NCBI RefSeq assembly: GCF_009363715.1
Contig: NZ_CP045404.1
Span: 2,262,001-2,326,000 of the forward strand
Origin: Roseovarius sp. THAF9
GTDB lineage: Bacteria; Pseudomonadota; Alphaproteobacteria; Rhodobacterales; Rhodobacteraceae
DNA length: 64,000 nucleotides
Direction: 5' to 3'
Part shown: piece after piece, positions 11,071 through 19,343 of the stretch
Layout: each line of letters opens with the position of its first letter
Position numbering within the stretch: the stretch's first letter is position 1
Translations under genes and position numbers: made by a program
The notes under the pieces: generated by a model
What the model was told of the DNA's origin: nothing
The model's input: only the letters and a program-made list of their open reading frames with translations
The model's database searches: none

Positions 11071-11248
11071 TTAGTCTTCCTGGCGCCGCTCTCGGATGAC
11101 GTGCGGCACTCCCGAATAAGCACCCGCCAACAGAAAACGAAACGCCATTCCCCAACTGCAGGGCGCACCAGCGCCGGACATGCCTCATCTCACGCAGGGA
11201 CCGGCGCGCCGAACTGTGCTATACTTCAAAGCAGCGGAGGACGAACTG

Positions 11249-11548
11249 ATGAGTTTCGTTTCAATCACGACATGGCGACTGGTCGGCGAGACCGAGACTC
11301 TCGAACACGTGAAGGATCTGATGGTCCGAAAATATTTTCCGGGGCTTCTGGCCTTGGGCGCCGAACATTCGATGCTCGTCGATACTGACCTCGACCGGTT
11401 CGCCATCGTGACGGTCTACCCCTCCCGCGAGGCGCGCGACCAGACCTTCGCACGCATATCGGCGCTTCGCAGCGAAGGCGCGGAAGAATTCGGCGCAGAA
11501 CTGATGGAGGCCTACGCCGGAGATATGCTGGCCTCCTCCGGGTCCTGA
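11249..11548 (+). CDS. Small ABM/dimeric alpha-beta barrel-like protein
   Basis: 99 residues, MSFVSITTWRLVGETET.. The alternation of strand (SFVSITTWRL), helix (TLEHVKDLMVRKYFPGLLALG), strand (AEHSMLVDTDLDRFAIVTVYP) and helix (SREARDQTFARISALRSEGAEEF) fits the ferredoxin-like dimeric barrel of antibiotic-biosynthesis-monooxygenase-type proteins. No catalytic residues can be named. ATG 11249 has GGAGG eight bases upstream. It precedes an efflux MFS gene and is divergent from pccB. Function unknown. Confidence 0.65.
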   Translation: MSFVSITTWRLVGETETLEHVKDLMVRKYFPGLLALGAEHSMLVDTDLDRFAIVTVYPSREARDQTFARISALRSEGAEEFGAELMEAYAGDMLASSGS

Positions 11549-11655
11549 CGCAACCTCACTTTGACCGGAGCCCTCAGCAAGCGGCGAAACCCAACCGCGA
11601 TTCCGCGCACCACCCCATCTGGACATCCCCCGCGCTCCGGGATAGCGCCTTGGCC

Positions 11656-12870
11656 ATGCCCAACGTCCGTTTCCTCGACCGCACGACTCCGCCGCACATC
11701 TTCACCCTGATCGTGCTGGCCGGGATCTCGACGCTGGCGCTCAACATCTTCCTGCCGTCCCTGCCCGGCATGACCGCCTATTTCGAAACCGACTATGGCG
11801 TCATGCAGCTCGCAGTCGCCGGGTACCTGGGCATCAACGCCATCCTGCAACTGCTGATCGGCCCCATATCCGACCGCGTCGGGCGCCGCCCGGTGATCCT
11901 TGGCGGGCTGGTGATCTTCCTGCTGGCGACGCTGGGTTGCATCCTGTCGACCAACATCTGGGTCTTCCTCATTTTCCGCATGTTCCAGGGCGGCATCGTC
12001 GCCGCCATGGTCCTGTCGCGCGCCGTGGTGCGCGACATGGTCCCCGCTCGAGAGGCCGCCTCAATGATCGGCTACGTCACGATGGGCATGTCCGTCGTCC
12101 CCATGGTGGGCCCCGCCATCGGCGGGGCGCTCGACGCGGGCTTCGGCTGGCAGGGCAGCTTCTGGGCGCTCTTCGCCATGGGCGCGGCGGTGCTCTGGCT
12201 GGTCTGGCGCGACCTTGGCGAAACCGCCCCGCTGGAAGGCCGCACCTTCCGCGACCAGTTCGCCGAATACCCCGAGCTGTTCTCTTCGTATCGCTTCTGG
12301 GGCTACGCGCTGGCCGCCGCCCTCTCCTCGGGGGCCTTCTTCGCCTATCTCGGCGGCGCGCCCTTCGTGGGCACGGAGGTCTTCGGCATGACCCCCTCGG
12401 AACTCGGCCTCTTCTTCGGCGCCCCCGCCGTGGGCTATTTCACCGGCAACTTCCTTTCGGGCCGCTTCTCCACCCGGATCGGCATCAACCGCATGGTGTT
12501 CTTCGGCGCGCTCGCCAACGCCATCGGCCACGGCATCAACCTCGCCACGCTCTACGGCGGGATCAGCACGCCCTTTACGTTCTTCGGCCTGATGACGCTG
12601 ATGGGCCTCGGCAACGGCATGACCATCCCTAACGCCACCGCCGGGGCGCTCTCGGTGCGCCCCAGCCTCGCCGGCACCGCCAGCGGCCTCGCCGGCTTCC
12701 TGATGATCGGCGGCGGCGCGGGACTTTCGGCTCTGGCAGGCGCCCTCCTCGGCCCCGGCACCGGGGCCTTCCCACTGGTCTGGCTGATGCTGCTGACGGC
12801 CCTGGGCGGCATCCTCGCCATCACCCTCGTCATCCTGCGCGAACGGCAAGTCGGCGTGCCCTCGACCTGA
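11656..12870 (+). CDS. Multidrug efflux MFS transporter, Bcr/CflA type
   Basis: 404 residues with twelve predicted membrane helices. Helix 1 begins IFTLIVLAGISTLALNIFLPSLPGM, the LPSLP motif being typical of the Bcr/CflA drug:proton antiporters. The loop after TM2 carries GPISDRVGRRPVI (MFS motif A), and TM4-5 carry SRAVVRDMVPAREAASMIGY and GPAIGGAL. A TTG start two codons upstream is possible. The gene sits between the ABM-like gene and pccR on the same strand. Substrate unknown. Confidence 0.85.
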   Translation: MPNVRFLDRTTPPHIFTLIVLAGISTLALNIFLPSLPGMTAYFETDYGVMQLAVAGYLGINAILQLLIGPISDRVGRRPVILGGLVIFLLATLGCILSTNIWVFLIFRMFQGGIVAAMVLSRAVVRDMVPAREAASMIGYVTMGMSVVPMVGPAIGGALDAGFGWQGSFWALFAMGAAVLWLVWRDLGETAPLEGRTFRDQFAEYPELFSSYRFWGYALAAALSSGAFFAYLGGAPFVGTEVFGMTPSELGLFFGAPAVGYFTGNFLSGRFSTRIGINRMVFFGALANAIGHGINLATLYGGISTPFTFFGLMTLMGLGNGMTIPNATAGALSVRPSLAGTASGLAGFLMIGGGAGLSALAGALLGPGTGAFPLVWLMLLTALGGILAITLVILRERQVGVPST

Positions 12871-12889
12871 ACGGCCCCCTTGCGCGCAC

Positions 12890-12933
12890 CGCTTTGCAAA
12901 TCTAAACCTGCGATCACGCAAACCTGCAAAGCG
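12890..12933 (+). promoter_or_regulatory. Probable PccR autoregulatory operator
   Basis: Perfect inverted repeat CGCTTTGCA (12890-12898) and TGCAAAGCG (12925-12933), including a full TTTGCAAA at 12893-12900. It ends eight bases before the pccR start, so binding would block transcription or translation initiation. The minus strand also has TTTGC-N3-TTTGC, the same 8-bp step seen before pccB. Confidence 0.75.
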
Positions 12934-12941
12934 AGCCACCC

Positions 12942-14342
12942 ATGGCCACCCAGAAACTCTATGCCGGCGCCAAGTTGCGCGAGACGCGCCAGCGCCTCGC
13001 CCTGACGCAAAAGGATTTCGCCGCCAAGCTCGGCGTCTCCCTGCCCTATCTGAACCAGATGGAGAACAATAACCGGCCCGTCTCCACCACGGTCATCCTC
13101 GCCCTGGCGCAGGAATTCGGCTTCGACGTGACCGAGCTTGCCACCGGCGATGCCGAGCGTCTGGTGACGGACATGCGCGAGGCGCTGGCCGACGCGGTTT
13201 TCGCAGACGACACACCCAGCCTCAGCGACCTGCGCCTGACGGCCTCCAACGCCCCCGCAATGGCCCGGGCCTTTCTCGAACTGCACCGCGCCTACCGCGA
13301 CACCCATGAACGCCTCGCCTCCCTCGACGAGGCTCTGGGCCGCGAGGATGCCCGCCCCCAGACCTCCCCCTGGGACGAGGTGCGCGATTTCTTCCATTAC
13401 TGCGACAACTACATCGACGCCGTCGACCGCGCGGCGGAACATTTCGCCGGCCCCGCCTCAGGCCCACGCCGCATCACCGAACTGGCCGAGGCCCGGCTGG
13501 ATGCGCTCGGCATCAAGGTGGTGGACAGCGATGACCCAAGGATGCGCCACTACGACCGCGATGCGCGCATACTCTACCTGTCGAACCACGCAGAACCCGA
13601 GACGCGCCGCTTTCAACTCCTCCTGCAAGTCGCTCTTCTAACACAGGAAAAGCTGATCGAGGCCACGCTCGATTTCGCCCGTTTCCAGTCCGACGCCGCC
13701 CGCGACATCGCCAAGATCGGTCTGGCGAACTACTTCGCCGGCGCCGCCCTCATGCCGTACACGGCCTTCCTGCAAGCGGCGCAAGACCACCGGCACGACC
13801 TCGAGCGCCTCGCCACCCGCTTCGGCGCCTCCATCGAACAGGTCTGCCACCGCCTTTCGACTCTGCAACGCCCCGGCGCCAAGGGCGTGCCCTTCTTCTT
13901 CGTCCGCGTCGACCAGGCCGGCACCATCACCAAGCGCCACTCCGCCACGCGGCTCCAATTCGCCCGCTTCGGCGGGGCCTGCCCCCTCTGGAACGTGCAC
14001 CGTGCGTTCGAAACACCGGGCCGCTTCCTGCGCCAGCTGGCCGAAACGCCCGACGGCGTGCGCTACATCAGTCTCGCCCGCGACGTCTCCAAGCGCGGCG
14101 GACACTACGGCGCTCCCGTCCGCCGTTTCGCCATCGCCCTGGGGTGCGAGGTGAAACACGCCGATGCCCTGGTCTACGCCGACGACCTCGACCTGACGCT
14201 CTCGCAAGCCTATGAGCCCATCGGCATCTCCTGTCGCATCTGCGAGCGCACCGAGTGCCATCAAAGGTCTGTCCCTCCGCTCGAACGCCGATTGCAAGTC
14301 ACCCCCGACGAACGCGGTGTCTTGCCCTATAAGGTGGGATAG
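12942..14342 (+). CDS. pccR: ScfR-family regulator of propionyl-CoA metabolism
   Basis: 466 residues. N-terminal XRE helix-turn-helix (residues ~8-62, LRETRQRLALTQKDFAAKLG, VSLPYLNQMENNNRPVS), a central IrrE/ImmA-like domain (~170-290), and the C-terminal short-chain fatty acyl-CoA regulator domain with GISCRICERTECHQRSVPP, a conserved Cys cluster. The family (RamB, PccR, MccR) senses acyl-CoA esters. Its position beside pccB and shared TTTGC-type operators identify it as PccR. The operator palindrome immediately before ATG suggests autoregulation. Confidence 0.92.
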   Translation: MATQKLYAGAKLRETRQRLALTQKDFAAKLGVSLPYLNQMENNNRPVSTTVILALAQEFGFDVTELATGDAERLVTDMREALADAVFADDTPSLSDLRLTASNAPAMARAFLELHRAYRDTHERLASLDEALGREDARPQTSPWDEVRDFFHYCDNYIDAVDRAAEHFAGPASGPRRITELAEARLDALGIKVVDSDDPRMRHYDRDARILYLSNHAEPETRRFQLLLQVALLTQEKLIEATLDFARFQSDAARDIAKIGLANYFAGAALMPYTAFLQAAQDHRHDLERLATRFGASIEQVCHRLSTLQRPGAKGVPFFFVRVDQAGTITKRHSATRLQFARFGGACPLWNVHRAFETPGRFLRQLAETPDGVRYISLARDVSKRGGHYGAPVRRFAIALGCEVKHADALVYADDLDLTLSQAYEPIGISCRICERTECHQRSVPPLERRLQVTPDERGVLPYKVG

Positions 14343-14482
14343 CCGCGCGATCGCCAGACCGCGGGATGGCGACCCGACAGGTGTTCAAGGCACTTTATGG
14401 CAACCAAATCCGAAAAACTTCTGATCGGCGCGCCAAAGTCACCCAATCGCCAGCCCGTCCGGGCGGTCTGGCGATCGCGCGG
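14343..14482. repeat. Perfect 20-bp inverted repeat, arms 100 bp apart
   Basis: Arms 14343-14362 and 14463-14482 are exact reverse complements, each containing GCGATCGC or its overlap. The first arm starts on the base after the pccR stop. The 100 bp between hold no gene. It could form a long-range hairpin in the pccR 3' UTR or mark a former insertion. Confidence 0.85.
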
Positions 14483-14575
14483 CGGCCTTCGGCCTTGTTT
14501 CCGCGCGTTCCCCGGCCCGGAAATTATCGGCAGATCTTAGGGTGGGTTTCCGCCCCACCACCACCCCACCGAAAG

Positions 14576-14600
14576 AAAAACCCCCGGCCAAAACCGGGGG
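14576..14600 (-). terminator. Intrinsic terminator of the ABC binding-protein gene
   Basis: On the minus strand, CCCCCGG pairs with CCGGGGG around a TTTTGG loop and is followed by five T, then CTTTC. It lies 31 bp after the stop at 14631. Confidence 0.85.
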
Positions 14601-14630
14601 TCCTCCCATTCTCACGGATAGGCCCGATTA

Positions 14631-16187
14631 TCAGGCCATCCACCAGCGCTCCATCCAGCGCTCGCCGTCCATGTCCCAGTTCGACGCCATCTCGCCATGC
14701 GCAACCTTGTCGCCCACCGCGAAGACATAGTTGGCAAACATCGGGATCACGACGCCACCCTGGTTGGCCACCAGGTCCTGCATCTCGTAATACATCTCCC
14801 GGCGCTTGTCCTCGTCCAGCTCGGCACGGGCCTTGACCAGCAACTCCTCGAACCGGTCATTGCACCAGAAGCTGTCGTTCCATGCCGCACCGCACTTGTA
14901 GGCGGTGGCGAACATCTGGTCCTCGACCGGACGACCGCCCCAGTAAACGGCGGTGAAGGGCTTCTTCATCCACACGTCCGACCAGTAGCCGTCCTTGGGC
15001 TCGCGCACCACGTTGATGTTGATGCCCGCGTCCTTGGCCGACGCCTGGTACAGGATCGCGGCATCCACCGCGCCGCTGAACGCCGCGTCCGAGGCCGACA
15101 GGTCGATATCCAGGCTGTCGAGCCCGGCTTCCTTCAGGTGGAACTTCGCCTTGTCCGGGTCATAGGTCTTCTGCTCCAGCTCGGAGTTGAAGAAGCGTTG
15201 CCCCTGCCCGATCGGATGGTCGTTCCCGACCGAGCCATAGCCGAACAGGATCTTCTCGACCAACTCTTCCCGGTTGATGCCGTATTTCAGCGCCTGGCGG
15301 ATGTTGTTGTCGGTGAAGGGATCGGTGTTGGTCGAGCTCGCGAAGGTGTAATGCTGCGTGCCCGCGACCGACTCGATGGTAACACCGGGATTGCGGCCCA
15401 GCAGATTTGCGGCCTTCAGGTCGACCCGGTCGATGGCATGCACGTCGCCCGACACCAGCGCGGTCGTCCGCGCGTTCTGGTCCACCACGGCCAGCATCTC
15501 GACCGTATCGAACCAACCGCGATCCTCGCGCCAGAAGTTCGGATTGCGCTCGAACTGGCTGCTCACACCGGGGCTGAAGTTCTTTAGAACGTAGGCACCG
15601 CAACCATCGCCCGACTGCCAGTCGATACCGTCCTCCGTCGCCTTACAGATCGCCAGGTGATAATCCGACAGGATGAACGGGAAGTCGGCGTTGCCGCCAT
15701 CGAGCTTGAACACCACCGTGTCGTCCCCTTCGGTGGTGATGTCGGTGATCGGCGCCACGATCGGTCCCGCGGCCGAGGTGGAATCCTCGCCCCGGTGGTG
15801 GTTGATCGATGCGACCACGTCCTCCACCGTCAGGTCCTTGCCGGAATGGAACGTCACGCCCTTGCGGATCTTGAACCGCCATTCGCTGGCATCTTCCGAC
15901 GCCTCCCAGCTTTCCGCCAGTTCCGGCTCCAGGCTGCCATCCGGTGCAACCTGCGTCAGGAAGCCATGAATGCCGAAGCCCAAGGCGAGCATATAGCCGT
16001 TCTCCCATTGGCCGGGGTCCAGCGTGTCCGTCGTCTGACCGTGCCCCTTGGCCACGCGCAGGTTGCCGCCGCGCTTGGGCGTGCTCTGGGCAAAGGACGC
16101 TCCCGGCAAGCTGGCCGCGACACCCGCCGCGACCGTGGTTTTCAGAAATCCGCGACGGTCCAGAAGTCCGCCTTTGATCAATGACAT
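14631..16187 (-). CDS. Peptide/nickel-type ABC substrate-binding protein (SBP_bac_5), Tat-exported
   Basis: 518 residues. The N-terminus MSLIKGGLLDRRGFLKTTVAAGV has a twin-arginine motif and hydrophobic stretch ending ASFAQ. The mature protein has the family-5 fold: LEPELAESWEASEDASEWRFKIRKGVTFHSGK, then DIRQALKYGINREELVEKILFG-type features and a C-terminal DKRREMYYEMQDLVANQGGVVIPMF. No permease or ATPase gene is next to it here. It is divergent from betI across a 300-bp region with a BetI-type palindrome, so it may deliver a choline-related substrate; that is inference. Start ATG 16187 is supported by GGGAGA. Confidence 0.88.
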   Translation of the reverse strand: MSLIKGGLLDRRGFLKTTVAAGVAASLPGASFAQSTPKRGGNLRVAKGHGQTTDTLDPGQWENGYMLALGFGIHGFLTQVAPDGSLEPELAESWEASEDASEWRFKIRKGVTFHSGKDLTVEDVVASINHHRGEDSTSAAGPIVAPITDITTEGDDTVVFKLDGGNADFPFILSDYHLAICKATEDGIDWQSGDGCGAYVLKNFSPGVSSQFERNPNFWREDRGWFDTVEMLAVVDQNARTTALVSGDVHAIDRVDLKAANLLGRNPGVTIESVAGTQHYTFASSTNTDPFTDNNIRQALKYGINREELVEKILFGYGSVGNDHPIGQGQRFFNSELEQKTYDPDKAKFHLKEAGLDSLDIDLSASDAAFSGAVDAAILYQASAKDAGININVVREPKDGYWSDVWMKKPFTAVYWGGRPVEDQMFATAYKCGAAWNDSFWCNDRFEELLVKARAELDEDKRREMYYEMQDLVANQGGVVIPMFANYVFAVGDKVAHGEMASNWDMDGERWMERWWMA

Positions 16188-16428
16188 GTCATGTTCTCCC
16201 TTGTTGACACGGTACTGTTTTATGCTCTGCGCATGACGCGCATATGTCCCGAAGGCTCCGATGTCTCCCGGCGCGTGCATGTCTCCGGCACGGCACCTCG
16301 CGTCGGCCCGGGATGTCAAAAAACGACATTGCAGCAACCATAGACGCCACGTGCGACCACGTGCAACGCGAAAGCGCGGCCCATCCCGTTCTCGATCCCT
16401 ATCCCCGCTGACGCAGACAATACGTTTA

Positions 16429-16448
16429 TTGATTGACGAGTCAATCAA
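16429..16448. promoter_or_regulatory. BetI-type operator palindrome
   Basis: Perfect 20-bp dyad TTGATTGAC-GA-GTCAATCAA, 40 bp before the betI start and about 240 bp before the divergent binding-protein gene. BetI repressors bind AT-rich palindromes in the bet promoter. The rest of the 300-bp intergenic stretch (16188-16488) shows no gene. Confidence 0.75.
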
Positions 16449-16488
16449 AACTCAATACCGCATGGGGCTGTCATTCAAGGAGGACGAG

Positions 16489-17079
16489 TTGCCCAAGATC
16501 GGAATGGAACCGATACGACGCTCCGCGCTGGTCGAAGCCACGATCCACGAGATCGGGGCGCGCGGCTCGCTCGACGTCACCGTCAGCCAGATCGCGCGGC
16601 GCGCCGGCATGTCCTCGGCGCTCGCGCATCACTATTTCGGCTCCAAGGAACAGATCTTCGCCGCCGCAATGCGCCACATCCTCACCCTCTACGGGGCCGA
16701 GGTGCGCGGCGCGCTCATCATGGCCAAGACGCCCCGCCAGCGGCTCGAGGCCATCGTCCGCGCCAGCTTCGCCCCGGGCCAGTTCCGCGACGAGATGATC
16801 GCCGCCTGGCTCAACTTCTACGTCCAGGCCCAGAAATCCGACGAGGCGCGGCGCCTCCTGCAAGTCTACCACCGCCGCCTGCGCTCGAACCTGCACCACG
16901 CCTTCCGCCAGCTTGCCCCGGCGGAAGAGGCCCGCACCCTCACGCGCGGTCTGGCCGCGATGATCGACGGTCTTTATATCCGGCAGGCGCTGCACAGCGC
17001 GCCGCTCTCGGGCGAAACCGCCATCGGTGTGCTGTTGCACTACATCGACACCTCTTTCCCGGAAGGCGCCCCAACATGA
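16489..17079 (+). CDS. betI: TetR-family repressor of the choline operon
   Basis: 196 residues starting at TTG 16489 (PKIGMEPIRRSALVEATI), which matches the conserved BetI N-terminus and has AGGAGG five bases upstream. The TetR helix-turn-helix reads VTVSQIARRAGMSSALAHHYFGSK. The C-terminal ligand domain fits the BetI length of ~195. Longer forms from upstream ATG codons would add residues BetI lacks. The stop overlaps betC as ATGA. It probably represses betI-betC-GST-betA and perhaps the divergent binding protein, with choline as inducer. Confidence 0.9.
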   Translation: MPKIGMEPIRRSALVEATIHEIGARGSLDVTVSQIARRAGMSSALAHHYFGSKEQIFAAAMRHILTLYGAEVRGALIMAKTPRQRLEAIVRASFAPGQFRDEMIAAWLNFYVQAQKSDEARRLLQVYHRRLRSNLHHAFRQLAPAEEARTLTRGLAAMIDGLYIRQALHSAPLSGETAIGVLLHYIDTSFPEGAPT

Positions 17080-18590
17080 CACGTCCCAACATCCTCATCT
17101 TCATGGTCGACCAGCTGAACGGAAAGCTCTTCCCGGACGGCCCCGCCGACTGGCTGCACGCGCCCAACCTCAAGGCGCTGGCCGAGCGGTCCACGCGCTT
17201 CAAGAACGCCTACACCGCCTCTCCGCTCTGCGCGCCGGGCCGCGCCAGCTACATGTCCGGCCTTCTGCCCTCGCGCTCCCGCGTCTACGATAACGCGGCC
17301 GAGTTCTCCGCCGACATTCCCACCTATGCCCACCACCTGCGCCGCGCCGGCTACCAGACCTGCCTCTCGGGCAAGATGCATTTCGTCGGCCCCGACCAGC
17401 TTCACGGGTTCGAGGAACGCCTGACCACCGACATCTACCCCGCCGATTTCGGCTGGACGCCCGACTATCGCAAACCGGGCGAACGGATCGACTGGTGGTA
17501 TCACAACATGGGCTCTGTCACCGGCTCGGGCGTGGCCGAGATTTCCAACCAGATGGAATACGACGACGAGGTCGCCTACCACGCCACCCGCAAGGTCTAT
17601 GACTACGGGCGCGGCAAGGATGACCGCCCGTGGTGCATGACGGTCAGCTTCACCCACCCGCACGATCCTTACGTCGCGCGCCGCAAATACTGGGACCTCT
17701 ACGAGGGCTGCGAGCACCTCCTGCCCGAAGTCCCCGCGATGGATTACGACGACCACGACCCCCATTCGCAGCGCATCTTCGACGCCAATGACTGGCGCAG
17801 CTTTGATATCACCGAAGAGGACATCCGCCGCTCCCGCCGCGCCTGTTTCGCCAACATCTCCTATCTCGACGACAAGATCGGCGAGGTGATGGAGGCCCTG
17901 CGCGGCACAAGGCAAGAGGATAATACCATCATCCTTTTCGTCTCCGATCACGGCGACATGCTGGGCGAGCGGGGCCTGTGGTTCAAGATGTCCTTCTTCG
18001 AGGGCTCGTCGCGCGTGCCCCTGATGATCTCTGCCCCCAAGATGGAACCCGGCCTCGTCACCGAGCCCGTCAGCAATATCGACGTCTGCCCCACGCTCTG
18101 CGACCTCGCCGGTGTCGACATGTCCGAGGTCATGCCCTGGGTCGCCGGCGAAAGCCTCGTGCCATCCGGCCAGGGCGCTACCCGCAAAAGCCCCGTGGCG
18201 ATGGAATACGCCGCCGAGGCTTCCTATTCGCCGCTCGTCGCCCTGCGGCACGATAACTGGAAATACACCAACTGCGCCCTCGACCCCGAGCAACTCTTCG
18301 ACCTCGACACTGACCCACTGGAACTCACCAACCTGGCCGAGGACCCCGCGCACAAGGCCACCTTGGAGCGCTTCCGCGTCGAGGCCGCCGCCCGCTGGGA
18401 CCTCGAGTCGTTCGACGCCCAGGTCCGCGAAAGCCAGGCCCGCCGCTGGGTCGTCTACGAGGCGCTGCGCCAGGGCGGCTACTACCCGTGGGATTACCAG
18501 CCGCTGCAAAAGGCCTCCGAGCGCTACATGCGCAACCACATGGACCTCAACGTGGTCGAGGAAAACGCCCGCTACCCGAGGGGCGAATGA
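17076..18590 (+). CDS. betC: Choline-sulfatase
   Basis: 504 residues; hydrolyses choline-O-sulfate to choline and sulfate. The alkaline-phosphatase fold begins TRPNILIFMVDQLNG (metal-binding Asp) and the sulfatase signature LCAPGRASYMSG holds CxPxR, whose Cys is converted to formylglycine. Other metal ligands appear in FVSDHGDMLGERGLW. The C-terminal choline-sulfatase extension (DLNVVEENARYP) is intact. The start overlaps betI by four bases and the stop overlaps the GST-like gene, so it is translated from one message with betI. Confidence 0.95.
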   Translation: MTRPNILIFMVDQLNGKLFPDGPADWLHAPNLKALAERSTRFKNAYTASPLCAPGRASYMSGLLPSRSRVYDNAAEFSADIPTYAHHLRRAGYQTCLSGKMHFVGPDQLHGFEERLTTDIYPADFGWTPDYRKPGERIDWWYHNMGSVTGSGVAEISNQMEYDDEVAYHATRKVYDYGRGKDDRPWCMTVSFTHPHDPYVARRKYWDLYEGCEHLLPEVPAMDYDDHDPHSQRIFDANDWRSFDITEEDIRRSRRACFANISYLDDKIGEVMEALRGTRQEDNTIILFVSDHGDMLGERGLWFKMSFFEGSSRVPLMISAPKMEPGLVTEPVSNIDVCPTLCDLAGVDMSEVMPWVAGESLVPSGQGATRKSPVAMEYAAEASYSPLVALRHDNWKYTNCALDPEQLFDLDTDPLELTNLAEDPAHKATLERFRVEAAARWDLESFDAQVRESQARRWVVYEALRQGGYYPWDYQPLQKASERYMRNHMDLNVVEENARYPRGE

Positions 18591-19237
18591 TGCTCACCGT
18601 CTATGGCCGCGCCACCTCCTCCAACGTGCAACTGGTCATGTGGACCCTCGCCGAGCTTGGCCTCGACTGCGAGCGGCTCGACTATGGCCACGACCACGGC
18701 GGCCTCGACACGCCCGAATTCGGCGCCATGAACCCGCACCGCAAGGTCCCCGTCTTGCGCGACGGCGACCTCAACGTCTGGGAAAGCACCGCCATCCTGC
18801 GCTACCTCGCGTCGCGCTACGGCGACGGCGGCGCCTTCTGGCCCGCCGACCCCGCCTTCCGCGCGCCCGTCGACATGTGGGCCGAATGGGCCAAGACCAC
18901 GCTGGCGGCGGGCTTCACCCACCCGATTTTCTGGCCCCGCGTCCGCCCCCCCGCTGCCGACCGCGACGAAGCCCGCCTCGCTGCCGCCATCACCGCCTTC
19001 GACGGCCACCTTGCGCGCCTCGCCGACCAGCTCGACGCACAGCCCTACATCTGCGGCGACCACTTCACCGCCGCCGACATCGTCGCCGGCCACCTGCTCT
19101 ACCGCTGGTTCACCATCGACGTCCCCCGCGCCGCAAACCCGACGGTCGAGGCCTATTACGACCGCCTCGCCCAGCGCCCCGCCTACCAGACCCACGTCAT
19201 GGTCCCCTACGACGCCCTGCGGGTGGAGGGCGCCTGA
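18590..19237 (+). CDS. Glutathione S-transferase-like protein in the bet operon
   Basis: 215 residues. The N-terminal thioredoxin-like domain [25 protein letters not shown] carries the serine-containing loop of beta/theta GSTs, with [12 protein letters not shown] and [14 protein letters not shown] for glutathione binding. The C-terminal helical domain has [12 protein letters not shown], the conserved N-capping motif. ATG 18590 has GAGGGG at good spacing; ATG 18587 also overlaps betC. It sits between betC and betA, where betB would often be. Its substrate is unknown. Confidence 0.85.
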   Translation: MLTVYGRATSSNVQLVMWTLAELGLDCERLDYGHDHGGLDTPEFGAMNPHRKVPVLRDGDLNVWESTAILRYLASRYGDGGAFWPADPAFRAPVDMWAEWAKTTLAAGFTHPIFWPRVRPPAADRDEARLAAAITAFDGHLARLADQLDAQPYICGDHFTAADIVAGHLLYRWFTIDVPRAANPTVEAYYDRLAQRPAYQTHVMVPYDALRVEGA

Positions 19238-19243
19238 TGCCTC

Positions 19244-19312
19244 TTCCTCTGGCCATAAATATCCCGGGGGGAGCGTCGAAACACCGTTTCGACGTGGGGG
19301 GCAGCGCCCCCC
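19244..19312. repeat. Dispersed palindromic repeat between GST gene and betA (copy 1)
   Basis: The first 26 bp (19244-19269) are identical, inverted, to 60206-60231 after purD. Two hairpins follow: CGTCGAAAC/GTTTCGACG (19274-19294) and GGGGGGC/GCCCCCC (19296-19312). Both copies combine the AT-centred core TAAATATCCCGGG with G/C-tract hairpins. This has the form of a REP-like element and could attenuate betA. Confidence 0.85.
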
Positions 19313-19343
19313 TCCCCGGCTTCCCAAGCTTCGGAGGTTCCTG

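Noticed and set aside
9439..11388. 649-codon plus-strand frame opposite pccB
   Set aside because: Fully covered by the pccB coding sequence on the other strand; no ribosome site or motif of its own.
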